Source: Cristatella mucedo
Taxonomy: Eukaryota; Bryozoa; Phylactolaemata; Cristatellidae
Direction of reading: 5' to 3'
DNA: 64,000 bases
Assembly: GCA_009760855.2 (NCBI GenBank)
Contig: WPIO01000037.1
Location: 2,003,501-2,067,500, forward strand
Shown: positions 36,225-47,199 of the stretch, in pieces
Position numbering within the stretch: the first letter of the stretch is position 1
Layout of the letters: every line of letters starts with the position of its first letter
The notes under the pieces: generated by a model
The model's database searches: none
Seen by the model: the letters and a program-made list of their open reading frames with translations, nothing else
What the model was told of the DNA's origin: nothing
Translations under genes and position numbers: made by a program

Positions 36225-38805
36225 CGGCGAGGCCGCGTCCGGACGTCGCATGTGCGCCGGGGGTAGCAGCGCTTGCTCACTCCTCCCTCGGCAGCCGCGC
36301 CGTCGTAGGGCAGAGCACGAGCTAGACAGTCGTCGAGCCTCGGCCCGCAGCACTGTGTGCCTGTGCGTTCCGGCAGCGTATGCTGCTGCTTCGGCTGCGA
36401 CCGTCCGCGACGATTGTCTGATCGCAGCAGTCGCCGCGCGGATCGGTCTGTGCAGCAGCGCGTGCCCGCGGAAGAGAGCGCGCTCCCACTGGGTGCTTGA
36501 GGATTTTTCAATGCGCCGCTTTGGTTTAAACTCGTGGCTACATCGGACCGTGTGGTTGGCACGTCGTTGGCGATGCCGACCTGCACACGAATTCTTTGAC
36601 TGAGCACGTGTTGGCTGATGGTGCTACTGTTGCCGGCACCCTTTTGAGAGGTAATTTAAACCGATTAGCAACCGTCGAGCAGCGGCTTGCCTTGTCTTTC
36701 GGCACGGAGCGGCAGTGGCAGACGCTGGGGAGCTGGGGATATATAACACTTGTGTGGGATGACCGGACCTGTTGCAAAGGAAAAAACGCAGGGTCAACTA
36801 ATCCTAGGGTGGGTGGGAGGGGCAGTCAGTCCTAGGCTTAAGAAACGCCCCTCTGGATAGAGCCACATGTGGTTTACTACTGCCTCCTTCCCCACCGATA
36901 TGCCCGTGAAGTTGTGGTATCGCTTTGTGGAATATCCGAGAGACTGTCGAACCGCTGAAGAAATTCTATGTTATCATCGGTCAACCTCCTTAGCATACAG
37001 GTAAGATTATTGTAGGTCAAGCACTGTCTCTGTCACATCCGCCTGTCTTATGCATTCATGATGTACAGCATTTCATTTTAGCAAGGTTCTGCAAGTCTCA
37101 ACTGAACTGCATGCGTCGATACCGACTGACAGGTGGGTGACCTAACTGATAACCGCAGGGAACGAGTGAAGAGCCTGTCGTTAGGTTGAAGTAGATCATT
37201 TGGGTTCGAATGTCGGAATGCACGGTTAGTTCTCGGGAGGTTGCAGTATAACGGCTCGTAAGCTTAGTCTCGCGTTGACTTAGATACTGGTTTTTAGCTG
37301 GACGTCAGCAGGAAGCGACTTTAATGTATCGCCAGGGCGATCCGGCCCCTCTTTCCTACTGATAGTCTCCTTTTAGTCCCTACGGCAGCCGCACACCCTG
37401 CCCAGTCATTCCACTTGCCACCCGACCGCTCGACTCACTGCCTACATACACTGAGTGCAGTAGGACTAAGCCAAGCAGTCAGTCGAAGTTTGATCTCGGT
37501 AGAGCACTCACCGGATACAAGGTGACACAGGGGGCTTCGCGATCGTTACCCACTCGAGGAGATAATTCTCTGTCGACACTCAGTCGAACGGCAGCTGGCC
37601 TGCTCCTTTTGCACTAAATTTTGAAATTATTGATATTTTTTTATCGCCCAGCCGTATTTTACTTGGATCGATAAAAGCTCTGCGGATGGACAAGGCAGCC
37701 GAGTTGAGTATCGCCTGTAGAGATCATTGCCTTTTGAGATCATTGTCTTGGGGGAGGGGTCCTCTGGGAACAAGCGAGACTGGACAGTTTCGGTAACCAC
37801 GAATTCTTATCTCGAAGATATTGAGCAGCAGCACACTACTATCAACACTGAACTCAGCCAGACGAAGTTCTTTTTTAATGCATTCGCAAGTTCATAGTGC
37901 TTTCGTAACGTTTGGCATGCTGGTGGTATCAAAAGATGCAACTGCGTGAAAAACTGCATCCTAGGCATGCAATGGGATGATTATAGGAAACTCATGAAAC
38001 ATTAGCAGATAAGAGGCTAAAGGTTTAAGATAAAGGGCAGTGGGATATTTGTAGTGCATCAACCTTGGCACACTGACAGCTGCCACTGCCGATTGCATAA
38101 GCAGTACCCACATCGGTGCCCACGTAGCCTTGACCTTACATCTAAGTGCCACTTCGACGAAGCTGCTCAGTATTTAACTGTCGGTACGCTGGACCAGCCA
38201 GATTATCGCCGTCGATGTATTTATTATTAGCGGCTTATGAACTATAATGGCTAGGTACAGGTGATGTGATAGTCAATGGTTGGACGGTATAAAAACCGAA
38301 GCCGTGTAACCTTTAGGCTGTTGAGCTTAGTGCTCCGAGCCGGGTAGCAGTTTCGCTCCGGACCTCGAGTCAGGCAGCTGAGAGGCACTCTGGGGCGAAA
38401 ATGTAAGAGAGATGCTTTATGCCATTGGCTGGTATGAGATGCCTGCAACCCGTTTGTCGTCGAGTCGAGACTCCTCTACGCTATGGATATGGAATTATTC
38501 CTTTTGAAGGTGTGGAGGACTCTCTCAATCGCTGCATTGTTCCCACTGTATGGCACGCCAGCGTGTATGCACCGGTGCTCTGCCTGCAAGTCGCCAGCCT
38601 CTCCCAAGGTTCAGAGCCGCCATGCTGCTATTTGTCGCGCCTTAGCAGAACTAGCACCGTTACCGAGCGCAGCGCGTGTGGACTAGCTCTGTGCACATGC
38701 GGAAGCAGCGGCATCACCCGTTTGCAGCAATGGCGTTTGTTGCTGTATCCACTCCCCCCCCCCAAAAAAGGCTGCGGCTTCTGCACCCAAGTCCTTTGCC
38801 ACGAA
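36225..38805. other. ABCD4 3' flank, no further gene recognised
   Basis: No coding frame with a recognisable domain and no clear AATAAA close to the stop. Includes GC-rich probable 3' UTR (to about 36.6 kb) and unique sequence. Confidence 0.4.
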
Positions 38806-40772
38806 TAGCAATGGTTCAGGTCCTATCTCAGAGGGAGACTCCAGAGTATTGACGTGAATGGACAACAAAGATCATCCGAGGTACCTCTGAAATATGGGGT
38901 ACCTGAAATATGGGGTACCTCAGGACTCCATGCTAGGTCCGGTTCTTTTCATGGTTTATACTCTCCCTCTTGCTGACGTGATTGCCAAGCACAATCTAGG
39001 CTTTCACTTCTATGCGGATGACACTCAGTTGTACCTTTGCTTTGATCCCTCCCAGCCTTCGAGCACCTCAAATTCTCTAAACTCACTTGCTGCATGCATT
39101 GATGACATCTGCACATGGATGGCAGAAAATTTCTAAAACTAAACAATGTTAAAACTAACTTACTAGTTATGGGCAAACCCAGTGTGATTCAGAAATTGAA
39201 AAGGCTGATGCTTAAAATTAGCTCTGCCAGCATTTCTCCTGTTGAATCAGCTCGAAATCTAGGTGTCATGTTCCAAAGCGACCTCTCGTTAGACGACCAC
39301 ATCAGCTCCACAATCAAGTCTGCCTACTTTCAGCTTCATAACATTGCTAAAATTCGGGCTTGTTTAGATAAGGATACCACGTCTAAGTTGGTCCATGCAT
39401 TTGTGACATCCCGTTTTGACTTCTGTAACTTACTGCTTGCTGGCCTATCGGCATGTGCAATCAGGCGATTGCAGCTGGTGCAAAGCTCGCCAGCTAGGTT
39501 TTCTATCGTGAGCATGGCAGTTGCCACATCACACCACTTCTGGCCGACCTGCACTGGCTACCAGTGAAGCAACGGATCGACTTCAAAGGTTTGTCGCTCA
39601 CTTTTAGGTCCCCTCATTCTCTGGCTTCACCATGCCTATCAGATCTACTCCCCCACCAGGCCAAGCATCGTACCACCTTCTTTTCGGAATCCAAGTTTAC
39701 CAATACCTCGTAATGTAATGTAATGTATCTCCGTCTGTAACTCCACAAAGTCATTGAGACCATGTGGGTGTTACGCAGGAGAGTTTTGTATAGCGAACTC
39801 ACAGCCTAAGCGGCTTTCGGTACGCATTCGGTAGCCAACAGACTTCGTCTCACGCAACAAAGAGAAAGTGGGAAGTATAGCAGAGTCAGGAGAGCAGTTG
39901 AGGTAGTGAGTAGCATAGAAGTAGCAGCTCAGGACCGCTGAAAAGGATGTGCCATAGTCGGCAGTAGGAGAGTAGTTGTCGTTGCACAAGAATTGTGGAA
40001 GCGAGTTCCACAGTCTAGGACCTGCAGAACTAAAGCTTCTGTCGCCAACTTTCTTTAAGCGGAGGAATGGGACAGCTAATTTATTGTCCACACAGGACCT
40101 CAGGGCACGAACAGGTTGAAACTGATGCAGCAGTTCAGCTAGGTACGAAGGAGCCAAGCCGTGGCGGGCCATGTGGGTCAGCGTAAGAACTTTGCTCTGT
40201 ATCCTTTGCTCAACCGGCAACCATCCTAGCTCTTTCAGCAAAGGAGACACGTGCTCAAACCGCTGGGACTTGAAGACCAGCCTTGCAGCCATATTCATAG
40301 CTGTAGTGGCATAATAGCTTTCTTTGGCAGCCCAGCCAAAAGGGAATTGCAATAATCAAGCCGAGACAGAACTAAAGAGCTAGTTAAATTTTTTACAACT
40401 CAAATCCTTTGGAGACCGTGCATTTAGTTCATATGCTCCGAAAGCCTGGAACTCACTCTTGACTTCGGTCACAACATCCCCTGACTTGACCACATTAAAA
40501 AAAACTTAAAAAACACCTATTTAGGACAGCATTTAGTGGGTTCCTGTGATTCGTCCTTCATGTGCTTATGTGTGCTGATAGTGTGCATGCTGCCACTAAC
40601 CACACTTGCATGCTGACCCTATGCATGTCACCCCTAACCATGTTATTCATGTTGTTTATCAAGCATGGTATTACTCACCATTCAATCGCTTTTCCTTTTG
40701 CAGCAAATGTAAAGCGCCTAGAAAGAGATTAAGTTCTCTGAGGGCGCTTTATCAAAAGCATTATTATTATTT
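38806..40772 (+). mobile_element. LINE-A, split by a LINE-B insertion
   Basis: Left part 38806-39711: YGVPQDSMLGPVLFMVYTLP (with a small duplication of CTGAAATATGGGGTACCT), [21 protein letters not shown] and [15 protein letters not shown]. Right part 40394-40772 resumes at CAAATCCTTTGGAGACCGTG and runs through the hairpin (40711-40750) and TTA tail. The break falls inside CCTCGTACAAACCTC. Confidence 0.85.
39712..40393 (-). mobile_element. LINE-B 3' part inserted in LINE-A
   Basis: Minus strand: MNMAARLVFKSQRFEHVSPL, LGWLPVEQRIQSKVLTLTHM, LAELLHQFQPVRALRS, FLRLKKVGDRSFSSAGPRLW and LGCEFAIQNSPA, one open frame of 193 codons. The tail is TAATG repeats at 39712-39726. The least decayed LINE-B end in the window. 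Confidence 0.88.
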
Positions 40773-40911
40773 TTATTAAATATACAGCGCTCGTGCCGGC
40801 GCCTGTCCATCTTGCAGTCGCTTTACGTACAGACTGGTGTAACAGCTGGGGAGTGGCAGCTGCTGCCTGCCCGGATGCGTGTAGGTACTCTGATGGTAGC
40901 ACGGCACGACA

Positions 40912-41088
40912 GCAGTAGCCGTGATGGCACACTAGGTAAGGCGGTTGCTTTCACGACCTCGGTCCCGAGGTCGTGGGTTCGATACCTGTGGTGGGCGATT
41001 CTTTAACGCCACTGCAAGCGGTGGTGATAGCCGTAAAGGCTCTTCTGTCGCTATACAAAAAGAGGCTGTTTAATCAGCTAGGATTGTT
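40912..41088 (+). mobile_element. SINE-1, full length
   Basis: GCCGTGATGGCACACTAGG (A box), palindromic ACGACCTCGGTCCCGAGGTCGT, GGTTCGATACC (B box), body, ending TTTAATCAGCTAGGATT. Nearly identical to 23003-23168. Confidence 0.85.
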
Positions 41089-41261
41089 TTTTTAGACAGC
41101 GACCGACCCGAACCGTATTGAAACAAGTCTGTATCCATAGGGCAGAGCTGTCTGTTCGAAAATCACTGACGGCTACAACTGAGCTAGACAAGCCATTGCG
41201 TACAACTGTCTGGCTCGAAGTCTGCAGTACAACTCACTGGCTTGAAGCACAGAGCACAGCC

Positions 41262-41365
41262 GATTGTTCACCTTTGACCTGCCAAGGTCGTGGGCTCGGA
41301 CCCTGTGGCAAAACATTTGTATTGTGCCCTCGGAGAGCTCGACCTCTTTCTAGGCACTGTACATA
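41262..41365 (+). mobile_element. SINE-2 3' fragment
   Basis: GGTCGTGGGCTCGGACCC (B box), GTGGCAAAACATTTG, TCGGAGAGCTCGACCTCTTT, CTAGGCACTGTACAT. Here the tail is in the opposite sense to that at 63508, so this may be a SINE head next to a reversed LINE-A end. Confidence 0.45.
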
Positions 41366-41764
41366 TCCTGGAAAGCAAAGCAAACCCAGGCCTTTAGGCC
41401 AAATATGGCCTAGCTAGCACTCCTGTCTGGCCTAACGCCCCCTAGTTATTTATAGTTGGATCCGGCCTAATTGAAATGTCGTGGTTTTGTTACCCTTCAT
41501 TACTGCTGATTGCAGCTCAAGCTGTGGCCCGTGTTTGTTTTTAGAACTAGTGCCAGGCGCTTGGTTGAAACAGCGTGACCCAGGAGGGATTATAAATGTC
41601 TACCCCTATAACTGCCGTGCAAGTCTGTGCGGCTACTACGATTGTTCGTTTGTTCGTCTGGCCACCCCCACTCTCCATGCTCACGTCGTGGGCACGGTTT
41701 CCTCTGGCCGACCGTGCCTTATTGACCTCCTGAAAGTGGCCTAGTAGTCCGGAAAGTTTGCCGA

Positions 41765-42335
41765 CCCCTGCAGTAAAGGAAGCATGATCGTATGGCTAGT
41801 GATAGCATGCACAATGTTAACAAGCATAATATGGTTATGGTTAATATGGGGCAAATATGATTTGTAGCAGTGTGCATAGTGTCAGCACGCATAAGCACAC
41901 AAAGAATGAATCACAAGGGTCCACTAAATGCTGTGATAGATAGGTACGTTTTTAGTTTTTGTTTAAATGTCGAGTCGGAGGGACGTCGTGACGCCAGTCG
42001 GAAGTGAGTTCCAGGCTTTGGGAGCATACGAACTAAATGCACGGTCTCCAAACGATTTGAGGATCGAACGAGGTAAACGATTTGATTCAGAAAAGCAGGT
42101 TGTGCGATGTCTGGCCTGGTGGAGGAGCAGTTCTAATAGGTAGGCTGGAGCCAGAGAATGAAGGGACCTACAAGTGAGCGACATAACCTTAGTCGATGTG
42201 CTGCTGGATTGGGAGCCAGTGCTTGCCGGCAAGAAGTGGTAATATGTGGCAACTGCTTCGCTCACGACACACAAGCCAAGCTGCCGAGTTTTTCACCGGC
42301 TGTAAGTGCCTGATTGCACAGGCCGGTAGACGCAC
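41765..42335 (-). mobile_element. LINE-A 3' fragment
   Basis: Minus strand: VSEAVATYYHFLPASTGSQS, RSLHSLAPAYLLELLLHQAR, FGDRAFSSYAPKAWNSLPT, then UTR with ACAGCATTTAGTGG. The hairpin end is missing. Confidence 0.75.
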
Positions 42336-42494
42336 AGGTCAAGGTCGTTCTCAGTAGTTATGTCGCGTAATACTAGGGGTTTATTGCTAATAGAGCGAGA
42401 ATTCTAAAGAAAAGCCTTAAAATGGACAGCCAGGCTTATAGCAGGCCTGACGAACTCTAAGTTGTTGACTTGACGAAGTTGAGGACTAACTGCA
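42336..42494 (-). mobile_element. LINE upstream-region fragment
   Basis: Shares GAGCGAGAATTC, AAAGA.AAG, TATAGCAGGCCTGA and CTAAGTT with 27440-27560, so it is another copy of the upstream part of the same LINE. Confidence 0.5.
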
Positions 42495-42543
42495 TACAAT
42501 GGTGCCTTGACTTACGGATGTCCTAACTAACGATTATTTTACT

Positions 42544-42700
42544 AGTTCATTCAACAGCCTCTTTTGTATAGCGACAGTTAGAGGCTATCACCACCGCTTG
42601 CAGCGGCAATACAGGATCGCTCACGACAGGATTCGAACCCACGACCTCGAGACAGAGGTGAAAAGCAACCACATCACTTAGTGAACCATCACGACTCACC
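42544..42700 (-). mobile_element. SINE-1 nested in Tigger
   Basis: Minus strand: GAGTCGTGATGGTTCACTAA, ACCTCTGTCTCGAGGTCGTG, GGTTCGAATCC (B box), GCGATCCTGTATTGCCGC, AGGCTGTTGAATGAA. The anticodon-like palindrome is mutated. Confidence 0.78.
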
Positions 42701-42968
42701 CCGGCTGTCGGAACGTCATTATTTTAGATACGAGCCACCTCTCGGCAGATTTGTTGCTTCCAGTTGAGAACTAAAACTTGGGTTACGAGCCAGCTTCAGT
42801 TCCCTTACTGCTAGATGGCGCAACGAACTCCACAGCGAACGCAGCAACATCCGCACAGCATCCTGCGTCTCAGTCGTTCACTTTAGGCGGTCAGCTCGAA
42901 GTGGAAGCATCGGTGTAGTGCTCGCATTTGTGCTTTCAGCTACTTTGCAAAACTTAGTCTTAGCTGCC

Positions 42969-43181
42969 ATGGATCCGAAGAAAGTGATGGCGCTGAGGAC
43001 AATGGCCGCTGAAATAAAGAAGCAGACGATGTTCATTGAATTAAAGAAGGAAGTTGTCGAAAAACACGATCGAGGCTTGGCGGCGGTGCGGCATAAGGGT
43101 GGCACTTCTACGATCTGCACCATACTCAAGCAGAAGGAGTCGATAGAGGCTGAATCCAGACGGCCAAGAGCGCTTAAGTAA
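42969..43181 (+). pseudogene. Tigger transposase N-terminal DNA-binding domain
   Basis: 71 codons from MDPKKVMALR with helix-turn-helix features and the pattern STICTILKQKE typical of pogo/CENP-B N termini, then a stop. The remaining transposase lies downstream in other frames. Confidence 0.75.
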
Positions 43182-44017
43182 TATTTAAACGGCGGACATC
43201 TAACCATGAAAATATGGAGAAGCTGCTGTCGGTGTGGCTGATGGTAAAGCAGCTCACAGGAGAAGCCGCGACGGAGGCGCGAACCTGCGAAAATGCACGA
43301 GCTACTTACGCTGATCTGCTGCATCCTGTGTCCCCCCCCAGGCGCTTCAACTGACAGGGCGTCGGGCGAGCCGTTTAATGCCAGTCGGGGCTGATTCGAG
43401 AATCTTGCAAAGACAACCGGCATCCACTCCGCTGTCAGGCATGGTGAGGCAAGGAGCGCGGATATGAAGTCAGCTGATGACTACCTCAGCAATTTTGCTG
43501 GAATTATGGCAGCAAAATGAGACAGCCCTCAGCATTCCTTCAACTGTGCCGAGACAGGATTCTTCTGAAAAAAGATGCCAACGAGGACTTATCTAACGGC
43601 AGAGGAGAACAGGACGCCAGGTCACAAAACAGATGAAGGATGGGTTAACCCTTGCACCGCTCGCAAGTGCGAGCGGCGACTGGAAGATTGAGCCGCTGCT
43701 CGTTTATCATTTTTGGAAAAACCGAACCTTCAAGTCACACAAGATTCTGAAAGAAAAACAGCCGGTTATGTGGAGGGCGAACCCGAGAGTGTGGGCCACC
43801 AGGCACACGTCTTGTGGACTGATTAAACTAGTTCTTTGGTCCTCCAGGAAAATATCTTACCCATGCAAGCCCTTATCATCCTGGACAACGCACATGTTCA
43901 CCCACCTAACCTCGAAGATGAGATCGTCGAAGAGTTCAAGTTTATAAACGTCCTCCACCTTCCATCCAGCATAACCCCTATCCTGTAGCCCATAGGCCAG
44001 CCAAACAGATGCTCGGG

Positions 44018-44065
44018 GAAGAGCTTCTTGAAATATCGATTTCTCGATATTTCAAGAAGCTCTTC
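44018..44065. repeat. perfect 22-bp inverted repeat in Tigger
   Basis: GAAGAGCTTCTTGAAATATCGA, TTTC loop, exact reverse complement. It lies in the C-terminal transposase remnant. Confidence 0.93.
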
Positions 44066-44682
44066 ACCAAGCACCTGTTTCGCCGCTGCTCTGTGGTGAC
44101 GGACGGTAAAAAACCTCACCCTTCGAAAGTTCTAGAAGGACCACTAAAACATCGCTATATACCTCAGAATCATCGCTATGGCCTGGTAGGGTGTTACAAT
44201 GAGGATCTTGATATCTGCGTGGAAGAACCTGTGGCCCGAGGTTATGCCTGAAATGAAAGGCTCGAACCATAAGTGGCAGCGGTGGAGGAGATTGTGTCCA
44301 TCGGCAAGTCAACGGGCCTGGACACGGATGAGGGTGACATCGACGAGTTCATCAAGGAGCACTCTCCGAGGAGCTGACAGCGGAGGAGATAAAGGAGCTA
44401 CAGAGACGCAGCAGCGCACGGAGAATTTGGAGGAAATACGTGACGCGGAGGAGATTATCTCCACAAGTGAAATAAATGAAATGTTGAGAATGTGGAAGAA
44501 ACTTTCGGAATGTATTTAAAAGAAACGCACCAAAAAAATTTGCGAAAAATTGCGGTGATTTTCGGGGACACAGAACGGATTAATGGCACCTCAATGGCAA
44601 AAATTTATTTGACATACGAGTAGTTTGAGTTACGACCTCCATCATGGAGCGAGTGAAACTCGCAAGTCAAGGCACCGCTGTA

Positions 44683-45287
44683 TGTTTGCATGTAATAATT
44701 ACATGCGACATATCCTGGTCCTGTACGTTGTAACTTAGTAGCCGCTCTGATTATCACCCGGGCTGCCGTGATTTGGCCAGGACAGCCGCCCAATGTTACA
44801 ATAAAAAAAGCGTCCCAAAACCAAGCACAACTGTTGCAAGCGTCACGTTGCGGCTTTTACGTCCGGACGGAATTTGGCTGGCAGCAAAGGCAGCCCTCGT
44901 AACGGGGCGAGTCCAAGCCGACACTCGACGACTATACAGCCATCCGTCGCTCTGAGCCTTGGAATCGTGGCTAGCGACTTGTACGTGCAGCGTCGCACGC
45001 ACGACAAGCACGCGTGACAGAACGACGGCGGAAGCGGAATATGGTGAGCTACAAAGAGCGGCCTTGACTTAAGAAAGCAAGTTCATATCCGCCGCAGCAG
45101 CAGCTGAGAGAAGTCGATCTATTCGACGGCGCAGAAAGGTTACACGCGTCCAATACCATCCACACGGCGTGCAACAGCTATCGAACGGCTCGGTGGCCTA
45201 GAGCACAACTCCTCTGCTCAACTGCTAGCGCACCTACTGCCTGCTTGTTGCGTACTATAGCACCGCTGCAACATTGCTAAAATTGGA
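44683..45287. other. no feature recognised
   Basis: Unique-looking GC-mixed sequence after the Tigger element. No coding or repeat signal I can support. Confidence 0.35.
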
Positions 45288-45420
45288 TATATATATATAA
45301 TTTATTTGTATAGCGCCCCAAAAGAATTTAATCTCTTTGCCTTGGGGCTCGAGCCCACGACCTCAGCCAGACCTTGGTCGGGGCGAGCACCTTAACCACT
45401 GTACCAAACCAGCTCGGCGG
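45288..45420 (-). mobile_element. SINE-2
   Basis: Minus strand: GCCGAGCTGGTTTGGTACAG (A box region), TGGTTAAGGTGCTCGCCCCG, CGTGGGCTCGAGCCCC (B box), AAGAGATTAAATTCTTTTGG, GGCGCTATACAAATAAAT. A good match to 63508-63648. Confidence 0.78.
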
Positions 45421-46090
45421 ATGCCACCTCTAAATTTGGTTCATCCATTCGTGACATACCGTCTTGACTTCTGTAACTCACTGCTTGCTGGTCCTGAGAA
45501 ATCGAGCGCTTACAGCTCGTGCAAAACTCGGCAGCCAGGCTCATCTGTCGTGAGCGTCGCAATTTCCACATCACACCACTTCTCGCTGACCTGCACTGGC
45601 TCTCAGTCAAGTAGCGCATCGACTTCAAGGTTCTGTAACTTACTTTTAGGTTTCTTCATTCACTGGCTCCAGCCTACCTATCAGAACTGCTCGCCCACAA
45701 GGCGAAGAATTATACAACTCGCAGTTCCGACTCGAATCGTTTAGCCATACTCGAACGAACCTCAAAACCGTCGGAGACCGTGCTTCTAGTTCGCATGCTC
45801 CCAAAAGCCTGGAACTCACTACCGACGCACGTCACAACGTCCCCTGACATGACGACATTTAAAAAGAAGCTCTAAACGCACCTGTTTTTTACAGCATTTG
45901 GCCGGTCTTTGTGATTCGTCCTTCGCGTGCATGTACCTGTTTACACTATGCCTGCTGCTTGCGGATGTTACAACCAAGCATTTTGGTAATGCATTATGTG
46001 CAGTATCTGTTAAGTGCCTACAGAGAGATTCAGTTCTCCGAGGGCCCCTTTACAAATGCAATACTATGATTATTATTATTATATGGCTCC
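45421..46090 (+). mobile_element. LINE-A 3' part
   Basis: Plus strand from [19 protein letters not shown] through LLADLHWLSVK, SLAPAYLSEL and APKAWNSLPT to the UTR, hairpin (46014-46053) and TTA tail. The UTR is more diverged than in other copies. Confidence 0.78.
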
Positions 46091-46827
46091 GGCTTCTATG
46101 CTGCGTCGGTCATGGACTATCGCCTAGCCTTTCCAAGCTCTTATAATTCAGGAACCGCGAATAATGAATACCAGTCATAATGTGGCTGCTCTTGCACGCT
46201 GCCGTTTCGGAGTGTTCCGTCTCTGAGCGTGACCCGCTGTAAGCCCGTAAACGAGTCTGCCGGAAGTCACCTGTCGCATCGGCCGTAACATATAGGCGAT
46301 CTTCCTGGTGCTTTTCCTGTTACGGCGCTATTTTTAGCGCTTCGTGCAGCAGAAAATCTAGTGCTGTGTCAAAAATGTCGTCTGCGTATCGCGAGCTTCC
46401 AGTCGTTTCGCATTGCGCGGCACGCTGCTGCGCTTCGCGCGCGGCCACCCAAACTAGCGAGGGTGGCGCGTTGTCATAGCAGCCTGCGGATGACGGGTAA
46501 AGGTCGGAAAAGTGCTTCTAAAAGTCCCGGCTCCGCGATGCTTTCGTTTGCGACGCTCAGGGCGGATTTTCCACGCGCGCTCGCCGAGTGGAAAATCCGC
46601 CCTCTTTGCGGATTTCGGCCCTCGTTGCGCATATTTTCCGCGCGCGGATTTTGCTCCTTTTCGCTCATCTTTTGGTCAGCGTGTCCAAAAGTTCTCCATT
46701 TGCCTTCTCCTTAGTACGCAATCGCAAATCTCGCTGCTCGTACGCCTCCGCCGATCGCCGCTGTCTCATTAGCGGCTCTCAGTTATAATTCAGTGGCCAA
46801 GCTAATAGTTTGTAAGAGGCTATCGCA
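46091..46827. other. no gene recognised; holds a 43-bp hairpin
   Basis: Contains an inverted repeat at 46560-46602 with 15-bp perfect arms GGGCGGATTTTCCAC. Open frames on both strands lack domain similarity. Could be part of an unclassified DNA element. Confidence 0.4.
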
Positions 46828-47172
46828 AAAACATATTCACGGGACAGTATATTCTATTGTATTATTTAAAATATATTGTATGAGGTAGCTTAAGAATATC
46901 AATACATTATATTGTTCAGATTAACAATATCTATAATATTGCAATATTTAAGGGACAGTTTCGTTTTTAAGTTTTTGCAGCACTTCGAGAGTCTTGAGTC
47001 TGGCAGCACCGTGTGGATCGCAGACTGCGTAAGTTCGTGCTGCTTGTTTGGTAGGCGGAATTTTAACACTTTTGTTTTTAAGACCACAATAGTGTATTGT
47101 TTGCAATTGTAATAACAATATGTTGTGTCGTTTGCTATGACCGAAATAAATATATTTATTGTTAGCTTTGAG
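46828..47172 (+). repeat. AT-rich interspersed repeat, unclassified, copy 2
   Basis: Same orientation and block order as 29008-29358: TATTCACGGG, ATATATTGTATG, CAGATTAACAATA, AGCACTTCGAGAGTCTTGAG, ACCGTGTGGATCGCAGACTG, TTTGCAATTGTAATAA, TATTTATTGTTA. Confidence 0.7.
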
Positions 47173-47199
47173 AATAAAAATATTGTTGCTCGGATCAGT

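Larger units (their letters stand above)
42497..44680 (+). mobile_element. Tigger/pogo-like DNA transposon, 2184 bp, with both ends
   Basis: Left end CAATGGTGCCTTGACTTACG and inverted right end CAGCGGTGCCTTGACTTGCG form terminal inverted repeats, each flanked by TA (42495-42496, 44681-44682), the Tc1/mariner-superfamily target. The CAG..GT.CCTTGACTT form is that of Tigger. The transposase is on the plus strand but broken: CENP-B-like helix-turn-helix MDPKKVMALRTMAAEIKKQT...STICTILKQKESIEAE (42969-43160), then DDE region remnants LASASGDWKIEPLLVYHF, QPVMWRANPRVWATR (43640-43800) and ALIILDNAHVHPPNLEDEIV (about 43865-43925). A SINE-1 is nested near the left end. Inactive. Confidence 0.88.
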
